Shown piece by piece: positions 54,367 to 64,000 of a stretch of 64,000 bases of DNA. The translations under genes and the position numbers were made by a program. The DNA is from Silene latifolia (taxonomy: Eukaryota; Streptophyta; Magnoliopsida; Caryophyllales; Caryophyllaceae), in NCBI RefSeq assembly GCF_048544455.1, contig NC_133526.1, positions 5,720,001-5,784,000 of the forward strand. Direction: 5' to 3'. The first letter of the stretch is position 1. Each line of letters begins with the position of its first letter. The notes under the pieces were generated by a model. It did no database searches. It had not been told where the DNA came from and worked only from the letters and a program-made list of their open reading frames with translations.

Positions 54367-57300
54367 CATAGATTCATCTCAGTGTTCCATTCAATCCAAC
54401 GCACGTTTAATAACAACTTTCCCCCCTTCAATATCACACCACATTGAGGATGATTTGGTGATGAAGACCGTGCTGATGATGAGTCGACGACGGCGGTATA
54501 ACCCCGATGATCGCGATAGCAACGTTTTAAGGTTACATAGTCTTTCTTCTTTTCATTGTTCATTATTTCCGACATTTCTGGTTTTTTTTGGTTTAGAACT
54601 TTGAATTTGATCATAGGTTCTTTGCTCATATATTAGGTTGTCCTGTTGAATTTTAGGGTTTTTTCTGTTTTCAGTGTCTTTCCTTTAGGCTTTCCTTGTT
54701 TTTTTTTTTTCCAATGGTGCCCTGTTGAATTTTAGAATATCTACCATTTTGAGTGATTTGTTGTGTGTTTACCAATGTGAATATTGATCGGTATTTCGAT
54801 TGTTTTGGATTGTTAATCAGATTATAAGGTTTTGTTGCGGACCAATTCGGAGCTGCTGGTGTTGTAAGGTTTTGTTGCGGGACAATCGGAGCTGCTGGTT
54901 GGCGCCAGTCGTATGTCGAAACTCAAAGGTGTTTACTATTCGTATCTCTTGTTGATGATCAATTTTCCTGATTTTAATGTTAATTCACACTCTTAATAAT
55001 TGGTGAGGAAGATCTCCAAAGGTATTAACTCTTTAACCTTTATTATTTCTGCGTTCGATTTTTGTCCATGTTTCGGTTTGATTTTGTTATTGTTAAGGTA
55101 TTGTAATGATTTTTTGTGTTGAAAAATAGTTGTTCCTTGTATCGGCTCCTTAATCTGCCGATTTCTTTGTTTATGTTTAGGGTTTACGAGCACCCGGTCT
55201 TTCAAGGTATATCTTCTAATTCCATTTCTTTCACTTATCATTCCTTTAATCTCCATCATTGTCCTCCTATGTAGGTGTTGTCATGCCTTCACACAGACTA
55301 ATACTTGGGTATGTTGTCTTTAAGTTTGTATCGCTTCATTTTAGTGTTTAGGACCTCGTTTACCGCACTTTCTTTGGTGACATTGCTGCTGTGTGTTATC
55401 GAGTCCTTTGTGCTGTTCTTTTTGTGGGTGTTTGTTGGCCATCTTACTATTCTACAACAAGTCTAACGCAAAGAGAGTTTTTGATATCTTTGAAACTATA
55501 ACTTTATATTATCATTGGATGGATGGGTGGTTTAGCCCTGGAACTGGCCACCGTGTTAACGTAGATTGCAATTTCAGGGGCAAATATTTGGTCGTTGTTT
55601 ATTCATTGAATGTTGCCCCTTGGGGTAGCTGATATGATACTGAGCATTTTAGCTCACAACGCAATCATAGGGTTTTAACCTGCTGTTCAGCGTTCGTCTA
55701 TTTTTTTTGTGCGCGTTCAGGTACTCGTGGTGTATTCACTCTAAGCGTCGACTTACCTGTGGTGTATTCTAAACGCTGACCGTCTGGGTTGGAGATTTTT
55801 ATTCTATGTTTTCCTTTAGTTTGCTTGTCTATTACCTTGTACTCGGTTTTGTAGGTGTATGTTGACAGCTAATTGCCACTGAAGAATTGGCGCTCCTGGG
55901 GGTTCCTTGTTTTATCCTGGCAACAAGGTTAGGGATGGCAACGGTGTTGTACGCCATGGAGCTCGGTACCGATTTCGTTTGTTGCTCTCTCTTCTCTTAC
56001 AGTATAATTGTCTATTTCCTATATCTCAGCTATCTAGATGTCTGTTTTCAGCTGAATACTGTTGCATCCCTGGTATATTTGCCGGAAGCCCACACTATCT
56101 AGGAAACCAGATTAGATTGGCAAACGTGACTGGTATTTGAAACTCAAGACCTGGTTTAGTTAGCCTGAATACTGCTGGTTTATCTTTCTCGGTGTATTCT
56201 AAGCTGTTTACGTTCCTCTAATGGCAGATGTATTATGCTGCAGTGGTGACGCATGAATGCGTAGTGCCGATGCATTTGCTGCTGTTGAATGGTAAGCTTT
56301 AACACGTGATTTCGTGCTTAACTAATGTAAATCATTCGTGAATGTTCTCTTTTTGATAGGTATCCTTGGTTTGTGCTTGCAGTTGGTGATTATCGCGGTC
56401 CAGCGCTGCATGAGGGGGTGCCTATTTGATCCTGGCAACGCGTTTAGAGCTGACGCCCTCACTGGTTGTGCCAACACTTGGGGAATGGCCTCTCTGGGTG
56501 GATAGATACTGATTCTGCCCACCATAGAAAATGATCTACCTACCATAGAAAATGATCTACCTTTGTAGCTTCACGTTTTGTGATTTCTTTTACTGTGGTT
56601 GTGCCCTGTCCATGCGTGGTACCGAGGCAAGTAATTGTTGCTGGTAAGGACTATGAACCGGTAATAATGTGTTCTGCGTCAATTGATTGTGACTTTTCTC
56701 CTATTTGTCCTACTGTTAATTACTTCGAGATTAGCTTTGCAGGGATGCATTCACAGCTATCGGTGCAATTACGACAATGCTGAGGCGGAACAACTATTTG
56801 CTCTTCACAACACATTTAAGTTTTGCGCTCGTCCCGTCCTCACAAGATCACACACCTGGTTTTGCTAACCTGCGCGCAGCGTTTACTGGTTTTGCGCCTA
56901 CTAATCTGTTTACATTGTTCCACCGCTAACTAGCGACAATTGCTGTGCTGGTGTCAGTATGCGGGTTACTAGGTCGAGCTCCCCAAGTTGGTTAGCAGCC
57001 TAATGCAGTATCTGTGCCTTGTGCTTCCATACAGCTTCGTTTGCTTACAGTTTATATCTCATCTTTCCTAGGTTGGCATCGAGGATGGTGCTATTGCGGT
57101 TTGGGATTACTCAAAGAGGAGTCAATTGTTTGCTACTACCAGGGTAGGCGCCTAGCGGTAATAGAATCCGCTCTACACCAGTGGTATTGCTATTTAGATG
57201 TTCCGGAACTCAGGTACTTGTTTAGTTAGCCTTAAATGTGCTGTTTTTTCTCTCATTTGATACTAATTTGTTTACGTTGCTCTACCGATAGGCAACTACT

Positions 57301-59990
57301 GCTGTAGTGGTGCTCGTAAATGCGCGGTGCCAATGCATTTGCTAATGTTGAATAGTAAGCTTTTACACGTGATTTCTTTCGAACCTAATGTAAATTGTTT
57401 GCGTAAGTTAGCCTTATGGACAATTTTACCTGGACTGCGCTGACAGATAATGATCACCACAGTCCCCGTTGAAAGGAAGTGCCTATTTTATCTTGGCAGC
57501 TTCGAATAATGCGTCGGCGGTACCGTTGTGCAAATTTCATATTTTGAGCTTCTCATACCTTTATCGTGTCTTTATCCATACCTTTTATCTAAGAACTCTT
57601 TAAAATTTAAAGCAAGGTATTCTGTATTTTGAAAATAAAGTGTCGTTTGCAAAAATGATGTGTCTTCTCCTCCTGTTCATGAGACGTGCTCTTTCACTTC
57701 GCTCCATGTCACCATGATTCCTCATTGACTCATTGCACTTCACATCCTTGCATTATTACTATTGTTTGTTAAAAAAAATGTTATGCTAATGTTTTCAGAT
57801 ATAACACCATGCCTCCAATATACATTTTGTATGGCCTAAGGCGTCATATATCTCTGGTGTGATTCCTTAAAAAAAAACAAGTTTCAGTATGTTATTTTGA
57901 AAATGATATTTTGGTTTTGTTGCAAGACTTGGTAAACCTGATCTCAGACCCCAAGTGAACAACTGAACATCCAAGCATGACCCAAAAACTAATTTATTTA
58001 AATCATTCCAATTAGAAAATAACACTACTTGGCTATTTGCAGATTTTGGTGATGCAGATATTTGATTTTGATGTAGAGGTGTCGAAGCAGAAATTTGAGG
58101 GTGATTTTGATGCGTTTACGACCTCGAAAGGTGTTAATTTTGCTAAACCTCTTGTTTCTTTTTTTGGTGCAGTTTGCTAAACCTCTTGTTGATGGTCAGG
58201 TAAAAGTCTATTTTAGTCGATGTCGAATCATTTTGGGAATAATGTTCTCGGTTCGTTTAGGAATATAAGTTAGTGGTACGGAGTTGGTACCACCATACTT
58301 ATATGAGTTAAGTGTGTTAACTCGAGATTTGGTGTTTTGAAATTGTTTTAGAGAAAGTGTCCAAATCTGGTTGGTAGGAGCTAATGCTTTTGGTTAGATC
58401 ATCCGGGCAAGAGCAATTTCTTTTAGCTAGATAATGAATGGAATTTTTACAGTTCGACTGCTTTTGGAAAGGTTTAATCGATTAGTGCTTTAGTGGTGTA
58501 ATCGAGCTTATATGAAGCTCAAGTTCATCTTAGAAATTTGAGCTCAAGCTCTACTCAGACAAAGGCACACTTAGCCGAATTCATTTTTTCAAGCTTTTAA
58601 ATTAAATCAAACTCCGTTTATAATTCTCCTAATTGAAAAAGGATAAATGAGGCTTATTGTCTGAAATTGAGGGAGCAATTGATGACGGTTATATTATAAT
58701 GTACAAAATTTGAATAGAAAGGTGATAATGAACCGGGAAGAGCTTTTCTTATGAAAGGCTTACTAAGCCCAGTCTCAACTTGGATTTGGTCAAGCACGAT
58801 CTCATTTTCGGTTTAACAAACTCAAAGCGAGATTGACCAAATCGATCTCGTCTAGCATGTATGTCTTGTTTACACCCTAGAGTAGATAGTTCCTCATATT
58901 ATCCATGGTTTTATTATTGGGGAGAGCTTTTCAATCCTCCATGGTTTACACCCTTATAGGAGGCTATAAAGGCAGTAATGATGCTGGTTATGGTGGTAGG
59001 GACAATAATAGGTATATTATCTATGGTTTTAATTATTGGCAAGAGCTTTTCAATTGTCCATGTTTTATACTGTATTAATTATTTTCACTTTTTTTTAAAT
59101 CTTCTCCAACATCACTCGTATGCACATATGCTAATTTCTGCTCGGCTCTTGCAAAAGGGATCTCCAGAGGTCAACGTTTCTGGCCGTTGCTACAGAACCT
59201 CTCTAAGTGACTCATAAATGAAAATCAATCATATATGCTTGAATGCAAATAACACTTAACGACGTGTTTGGCTAGCAAAATAGGAGGGCTGTTGTGCAGT
59301 GGTGTTCTGGAGGGATTTTTATTTGCCTTGGAGGAAGAAAATGGATTTTGATTTTGATTTTGAATGTGGAGAGGTGTTATGGAGTGTCAGTATTTATTTA
59401 ATTAGAGGTTGATGTATTTCTTTAATTAGAGGTTGATGTCATGCTATAAATAGTGTTGACTGAAACTCAGATATGACGAACCGTGTCCAAATTAGAGAAC
59501 TTTTTGATATCTAGGATTGCAAAACCGTAGCCGAACAATTGAACTCCTGATCTTCACGGCTGCAAACTGGAGATGGTGAACATGAAATAATTTGCTGTTT
59601 AGTCATGAGTGTTGACCATTTGCGATATAGGTGCTGGTGTTTTTTTCGAGTGTTAGTAACTGGTATAGAACCATGGTATCGAATCTTAGTTTGAACCTAA
59701 ATGTGTGTATATTTAGCTAATTCTGTAGAAATTTAGAAAACAGTTAGTGTATTTTCTTTTCTTGAAGAAGTATTTACGAAAATATTGGTGTTAGACTTTA
59801 AGCTTATGGCGAAACATGGATAAATATTTTGTGATATTTTAGTAAATTTATTTTACCTTTATTAGTGTCTTTTCTTGAGTAACTACTAGGAAGTCTTTAT
59901 TTGCTATTTAAGTTAAATGGAAGGAGAACTATTAAGGCTATAATATTGGTACGTTACTAAAGTTTTTGATGATATGCAATAATTAATAGG
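54367..59990 (+). other. Helitron interior without recognised genes
   Basis: Mixed-composition DNA, GC-richer than the intergenic regions and pyrimidine-rich on the plus strand, with many short open frames but no domain I recognise. A short tandem duplication (AAGGTTTTGTTGCGG...GGAGCTGCTGGT) lies at 54827-54900. Degenerate direct repeats lie at 56150-56440, 56855-56960 and 57215-57510. The mix of T-rich and coding-like stretches suggests further captured exons and introns, unidentified. Confidence 0.5.
56150..57510 (+). repeat. Degenerate direct repeats inside the Helitron
   Basis: Copies near 56150-56440 and 57215-57510 share TTTAGTTAGCCT, CTGTTTACGTTCCTCTA, GTGCCGATGCATTTGCTGCT/GTGCCAATGCATTTGCTAAT, GGTAAGCTTTAACACGTGAT and GTGCCTATTTGATCCTGGCA. 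A shorter copy lies at 56855-56960, and the GTTCCTTGTTTTATCCTGGC stretch near 55900 belongs to the same unit. Divergence is high, so the amplification is old. Confidence 0.7.
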
Positions 59991-59994
59991 GCCT

Positions 59995-61035
59995 GAAATT
60001 GTTAACTATGTTTGCAATGCTGCCTTCCCTTAGCTGTGAAAGCAGCACAAAGGACATCCTTGGATGTTCACATGATATTCAAACAATAATTACATTCTTT
60101 TTTGCTCTTTATCTGGTCGGTATTGCGCAAGGTGGGTACGAGCCTTGTGTTCAGTCTTTTGGGGCTGATCAGTTCGATGGAGACGATCCTATGCAGAGCA
60201 AACCAAAAGCTCATTCTTTAATTGGTGATATGTTGGGGTGTGGACTGGTGGTTTGCTAGGCATTGGAGTCTTAAACTATGTCCAGGAAAACCTTAGTTGG
60301 TGCCTTGGATTTGGAATCCCGTGCGCTATTCATTTTTTTCCTTGAAACTTTGACATACCGCTTCATTGAGAAATGGGAAGGATGAAGTCCGTTCGTTAAA
60401 ATTGCAGCAAGATATTGGAATGCCAGGCATTTTGTTCTCGCGGAATCAAACAAGACTCGAAGAATCTTGACTAATCATGTATCTGAACAATCAAGGTAAA
60501 TGACATTACTTTCTGGATAAGTAGCATAGGATTGTCATTAATATTACTATGATTGTTGGCCAAGTAAGTTGAAAAGGTGTGCTATTTCTTTAATGTCTTT
60601 ATTTACTGGACCTTGGGGGCAAGGTGATTGAAATTATTCCGCACTCTCATTATACTCGCCTTTGAATTTCTTGTTTAAGGATTAAGGTTATTAAGTGGTT
60701 TAACAGTTGAAAAGAGAATTGAAAATCCTATAATGTCAGATAATAGAGGTATGTATGAGCTGATTTGCTTCATCTCTATATTACTAGGTTTCTTGATAAA
60801 GCTCTTCTTAGGCCTGAGTTGTCGGAATTAGAAGAAGCTTCTTGCAGCACAAGCAAAGTTGAAGAAGCAAAGGCCATACTTGAGTTGCTTCCAATTTGGG
60901 CTACAAGTTTAGCATTCGCAATCGTATTTTCTCAGTCTTCAACTTCATTGACCAAGCAAGGCGTTACACTGGATAGACGTATAAAGTCAAGCTTTGTTAT
61001 ACCAGCTCCATTGTTAAATAAAATTGTCGAACAGT
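59995..61035 (+). pseudogene. Captured fragment of an NRT1/PTR (NPF) transporter gene
   Basis: The stretch 59999-60259 encodes FFFALYLVGIAQGGYEPCVQ followed by SFGADQFDGDDP, the conserved FxALYLxxxGxGGxKPCVxxFGADQFD motif of plant NPF (POT) transporters. 60785-61035 encodes RFLDKALL and then EEAKAILELLPIWATSLAFA with IVFSQSSTSLTKQGVTLDRR, a later NPF segment. Between them, pieces such as ALRNGKDEVRSLKLQQDIGM-like sequence are in shifted frames around 60260-60480. Transmembrane parts before and after are missing, several frames are used, and no start is present, so it is a non-functional gene fragment carried by the Helitron on its own strand. NPF5-like by impression only. Confidence 0.82.
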
Positions 61036-61099
61036 TAGTTTGTTCTTTGTATTTTGTAGGTGTAAATTGTTGTTTGTCGTTGTGTGTTTGTTAATCTTG

Positions 61100-62087
61100 C
61101 CACTACGCTCGCAAGTGCGATGCCTCTATTGGTCACCTATGTATCCTGATGCAAGTATGAAGTGTTTCAAGGTAATTAGAAGTAGTTGTATTTCCAGCCT
61201 TTACAAATTGCTAACTTCCTTTATTGTTATGCCTTGCGCCCTACTCGCTAGCGTACGATACGTCGTCTTGTCAGTTAGATATTACATATATTATACAAGA
61301 TACTGCCAATACTAAATTAAACAGACCGGATCTAGGCGCTGCACTTCCACATATTAATAGCAGTTGTTTATAAAATGGTGTCGGGCAAGACATCTCACAT
61401 CATCTGCCACCACATTTGCTTTGAATACAAATGTATGTGCGTATTTACAACTACGGTAGACGTTAGAAGGTGTGTACACTGTACCTTCCTTTCCGTTAAC
61501 GATAACGTGAACGGTCAGAAATTTGGGGATTGCTATATGCTGATCAATCGGTTTACTGATATTTGTGCCCTGGAAGGAGATAAATTATAAACATTCTCAT
61601 ATTATCCGCGCCATCGTAAAGTCGCATCTACTTTTAATCAGACACACAAATGCTACGACATACTTTAAATGAGACACACACAAATGCTACAGCATGTACA
61701 GAAAACTAAGGACATCAGAGACCGTAAGACAGGACGATTACACAGAAGAATAGATGTTAAATTGTTAACGCCAACGCCTATAAAAGTATTTATATGATCG
61801 GTTTGCATACACAGGCTATGTCATCCGTCGCTAATTGTGTACATATAATTATACGTTCAATTTGTAGACTAACTATTGGTAATAAAGCAATAATAACGTG
61901 TTCAGCTAAAAACTTTGAATTATACAGATTAAGCTGACTATTTATTCCTCGGTTTATAAATTGTATGGGGCACAAAAATAGTGTTGATCGCTTTCTACGC
62001 TATTAGTTGTGAACGTTAATTCCGTCTTTCACTCCATCAACGATATTTCATAGCTATATCGTTTATACGATTGACCGAATTGGGGCA
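61100..62087 (+). other. Helitron 3' portion, no gene recognised
   Basis: AT-rich, short frames only. Nothing recognisable until the terminal hairpin at 62088-62107. Confidence 0.6.
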
Positions 62088-62119
62088 CCGCGCCCGGTAG
62101 GGCGCGGAGCAACAACTAG
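62088..62119 (+). other. Helitron 3' terminus: hairpin plus CTAG
   Basis: CCGCGCCC (62088-62095), loop GGTA, GGGCGCGG (62100-62107), AGCAACAA, CTAG (62116-62119). Matches the Helitron rule of a GC hairpin about 10 bases before a CTRR end. Confidence 0.88.
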
Positions 62120-62495
62120 TTATAGCAAAAACAACTAATACAAAAAAATATACCCGTATATATTGATGAGATTTCTCAGTAGCGACTTGAGAGCAACCAG
62201 ATTGACGAGAGGGTACTTTTATCGGATTTATAGCGAAACAACCAAGTTCAGACAGCGAAACAAACAAGTAGGTTTCAGAAACATGTCCAAATGCTGCAGT
62301 ATTACTATAAGGTGAACAAATTAAATCAAACATTATGATAAAATTGAGTCGAAATTAGCCTCAAAAATAGGCCCGCAATTATAGCAAAAACAACTAATAG
62401 CCGCTTGTGACGGCTGATTTTGAAATGAACGAACAAAATAAAATTTAATAGCATGATCACATTATTAAAAAAATCTAAGAAAGGTAAAGACAACA
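62120..62495. other. Intergenic with duplicated Helitron target
   Basis: TTATAGCAAAAACAACTAAT at 62119-62138 recurs at 62379-62398, where it is preceded by AAATAGGCCCGCAA, the sequence before the Helitron. The region is thus a ~258-bp direct duplication of the target, older than the insertion. No gene. Confidence 0.65.
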
Positions 62496-63664
62496 TTAAG
62501 GTCCATCCTCAAGTTGTTGCAATTTAGTTAAAGAGCAACCTCCTGGAATCGCAACGAGGCTTGCAATACAAAGCATGTATGATCCAGTCCTTCCCGGTCT
62601 CTCTAGTTTGAATGGTATCCTTGTGTTATCTCGTTGATCATACCAATAGAGTTCAGCTGTGTTATCGTAAACAGTGTAATAGTCGTAAATAAATAAACGA
62701 TTGGATTCGTCTTTTGAAAGAGCAATTAGCAATACTTTGTATACAGCTTTAGGAAGGTGCAACATTTTCGTCCATGAACCATATTCTTCCATCATCCAAA
62801 TCTCACTTGATTCAATATCATATTCACCAACATGTAAGCATAACCGTCCATCCAACTCTCCAAGTTCTACATCACCATTCACTTTAACCGGTAACCTTAA
62901 ATCATCTCTCCATTTCTCATAAACAACATCAAACCGAGCAATTTTATATTCATTGATGCGGCCTTCTGTCACAAGATAGTGTAGCATTTCGTTTACTAAT
63001 ATTGCTGGGCTTTTGATTATTGTCAAACATCGTCTCTCGGTTGAAACGAGAGTAAGAGGGGTAGGAGAGCTCCATAACTCAGTCTTCAGGTTGTATATAA
63101 ACACATGCCTGTCTCCGTCATCAACCCTCCAACAACTTCTAGTCCCTACAATCTTGTAGTCGTTGTGTTTGCTATCGTAACCAAAACCATATGATATACA
63201 ATCCTTCGTCCATTTCGTCTCTGAGCAAGGAAGGATTGATTTGAAGGTACGCGTTGTAGGGTTGCATATAAGGAAGCACCTAACATTATTAAAAGACCTA
63301 GTGGTTTCGTTAGGCCAATTCTGACTTAGTGCAACTTTGAAACAAACCAAGCCATTGCAGGAGCCTACCTTACTTATGATGTCCTCGTTTGTTACGGTAT
63401 CCTTAGGCCATTTCGATTTGATCCATTTCAAGGGATCATAAAGATCAACAATACTAATTATACCTAGTGTATCGTCACCTATAAGGATACAATTGTGTCG
63501 TGAGTCGGGTTTGAGAGATTTGTTAAGTTGAAGTTTACGAAGAAGGGGGTGTTTATAAGATCGTACCACTCTTTGCATACGCACTTGAACCGTAGGGCGG
63601 ATTTAGCTGGTAACCAAACCAGTATCTCTAGGATCACATCTAATGGTACTCGACGGTCTACCAT
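62496..63664 (-). pseudogene. F-box gene 11, full length but with one frameshift
   Basis: The ATG at 63664 starts MVDRRVPLDVILEILVWLPA with an F-box at residues 6-45. At about 63537 one base is missing relative to gene 8 (AGTTTACGAAG against AGTTTAGCGAAG), so the frame leaves after NTPFF. The rest is a clean frame down to 62496: KLQLNKSLKPDSRHNCILIG, GSCNGLVCFKVAL, CNPTTRTFKSILPCSETKW, YGFGYDSKHNDYKIV, KIARFDVVYEKWRDDLRLP, IWMMEEYGSWTKMLHLP, end SLTKLQQLEDGP. Either a young pseudogene or a sequencing error; otherwise it would be the eighth intact family member. The promoter block is at about 63770-63810. Confidence 0.85.
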
Positions 63665-63865
63665 TCCGAACCAATAGTTAGGAAATTATGTTTATACTAA
63701 TTCTTAATGATACCCTAAATCTCAAAGCATATATGTATACCACCGAAAGTTTGGTATATTATTGAGTTTAGGAAGGTGATTGTTGCTAGGACTCTAATTT
63801 CAATTGCGTTTCCAAATATCTTGCTATTAAATTTAATGTGATATTTATATCACACTTTCCAAATA
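63665..63865 (-). promoter_or_regulatory. 5' flank of F-box gene 11 with both conserved cluster blocks
   Basis: Minus strand: AGAGTCCTAGCAACAATCAC then CTTCCTAAACTCAATA (about 63755-63793), then TTTGAGATTTAGGGTATCAT and TTCCTAACTATTGGTTCGGA up to the ATG. Nearly identical to genes 5, 8 and 9. Confidence 0.6.
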
Positions 63866-64000
63866 TTTTTTTTTGGGTCTAAACCATCCGGTAATCCGAA
63901 CCACATTGGGCCGACTAATCCGGATTTCGGGGCGTGTCCAAGGATTACGGTATTTAAGCCCCTCCCAATCGCAGTTGTGGGGGATCGATCCGCAGACCTC
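63866..64000 (-). mobile_element. SINE-like retroposon cut by the window edge
   Basis: On the minus strand it enters at 64000 with GAGGTCTGCGGATCGATCCC, a box-B-like GGATCGATCCC, continues with a tRNA-unrelated body containing CGAAATCCGGATTAGTCGGC, and ends GTTTAGACCC followed by an A-run (63866-63874). The 5' part with box A lies outside. Confidence 0.65.

Larger units (their letters stand above)
53728..62119 (+). mobile_element. 8.4-kb non-autonomous Helitron carrying a captured NPF gene fragment
   Basis: The 5' end TCCTTACTCTTTAAAAAGAG follows an A at 53727. The 3' end has an 8-bp-stem hairpin CCGCGCCC-GGTA-GGGCGCGG (62088-62107), 8 bases, then CTAG (62116-62119) before a T. The joined flanks, AATAGGCCCGCAA plus TTATAGCAAAAACAACTAAT, occur uninterrupted at about 62368-62400, so the empty site is visible and the ends are well supported. 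The interior shows a three-fold repeat of the 5' end, degenerate internal repeats and NPF exons. No Rep/helicase (RepHel) coding region was recognised, so it depends on another element for movement. Confidence 0.85.

Noticed and set aside
54321-54629. 102-residue minus-strand frame
   Set aside because: No family resemblance; partly inside the Helitron repeat array.
9167-63664. S-locus (self-incompatibility) F-box cluster
   Set aside because: The domain type is compatible, but no S-RNase or other S-locus marker is in the window; this F-box family is large in all eudicots.

Overview
This is nuclear DNA of a flowering plant, most likely a eudicot. It holds spliced host exons, a chloroplast-targeted gene, plant-type LTR retrotransposons, Helitrons, a Mutator-like element, hAT-like and Stowaway MITEs, LINEs and tRNA-derived SINEs. 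Nothing fixes the species. Intergenic DNA is AT-rich and repeat-dense, and there are no operons.

Layout. 1-5642: the gag-protease part and one complete LTR of a Ty3/gypsy element on the minus strand, cut by the left edge. 5643-9166: AT-rich intergenic DNA with short tandem and dispersed repeats. 9167-14413: three intact single-exon F-box genes (one plus, two minus). 14578-15870: poly(T), hAT-like MITEs. 16036-30789: a four-exon gene on the minus strand that I identify as CRR6 (a chloroplast NDH-complex assembly factor). Its last exon is split by an 11.2-kb SIRE/Maximus-like Copia element (16084-27248), and its first intron carries a LINE fragment and a Stowaway MITE. 31925-51113: seven more F-box loci, three intact on the coding level (31925, 41644, 43982), one further intact (51113), and three broken (34451-35915, 38319-39030, 45078-48101), with scrambled Copia remains, a SINE, LINE pieces and solo LTRs between them. 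51352-53262: a Mutator-like element with long terminal inverted repeats and two nested Helitrons. 53728-62119: an 8.4-kb non-autonomous Helitron with a triplicated 5' end and a captured fragment of an NRT1/PTR (NPF) transporter gene. 62496-63664: an eleventh F-box locus with one frameshift. 63866-64000: a SINE cut by the right edge.

The main biological unit is an F-box cluster of eleven related loci (seven with intact frames). All have an N-terminal F-box followed by an F-box-associated domain, so they probably encode substrate receptors of SCF ubiquitin ligases. Most share a promoter block of about 37 bp lying 50-140 bp before the ATG. Part of the cluster is an inverted segmental duplication (about 31.9-36.0 kb against 42.7-45.4 kb). 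Copies have been broken by transposon insertion, frameshift and apparent recombination between paralogues, which is the birth-and-death pattern known for this family.

The most notable structures are the transposon insertion near the end of CRR6, which leaves a short substitute C-terminus; the Helitron with its empty site preserved beside it; and several clean nested insertions with recognisable target-site duplications. Exon limits and start codons are read by eye. Plant starts were taken as ATG even where a longer frame opens at TTG.
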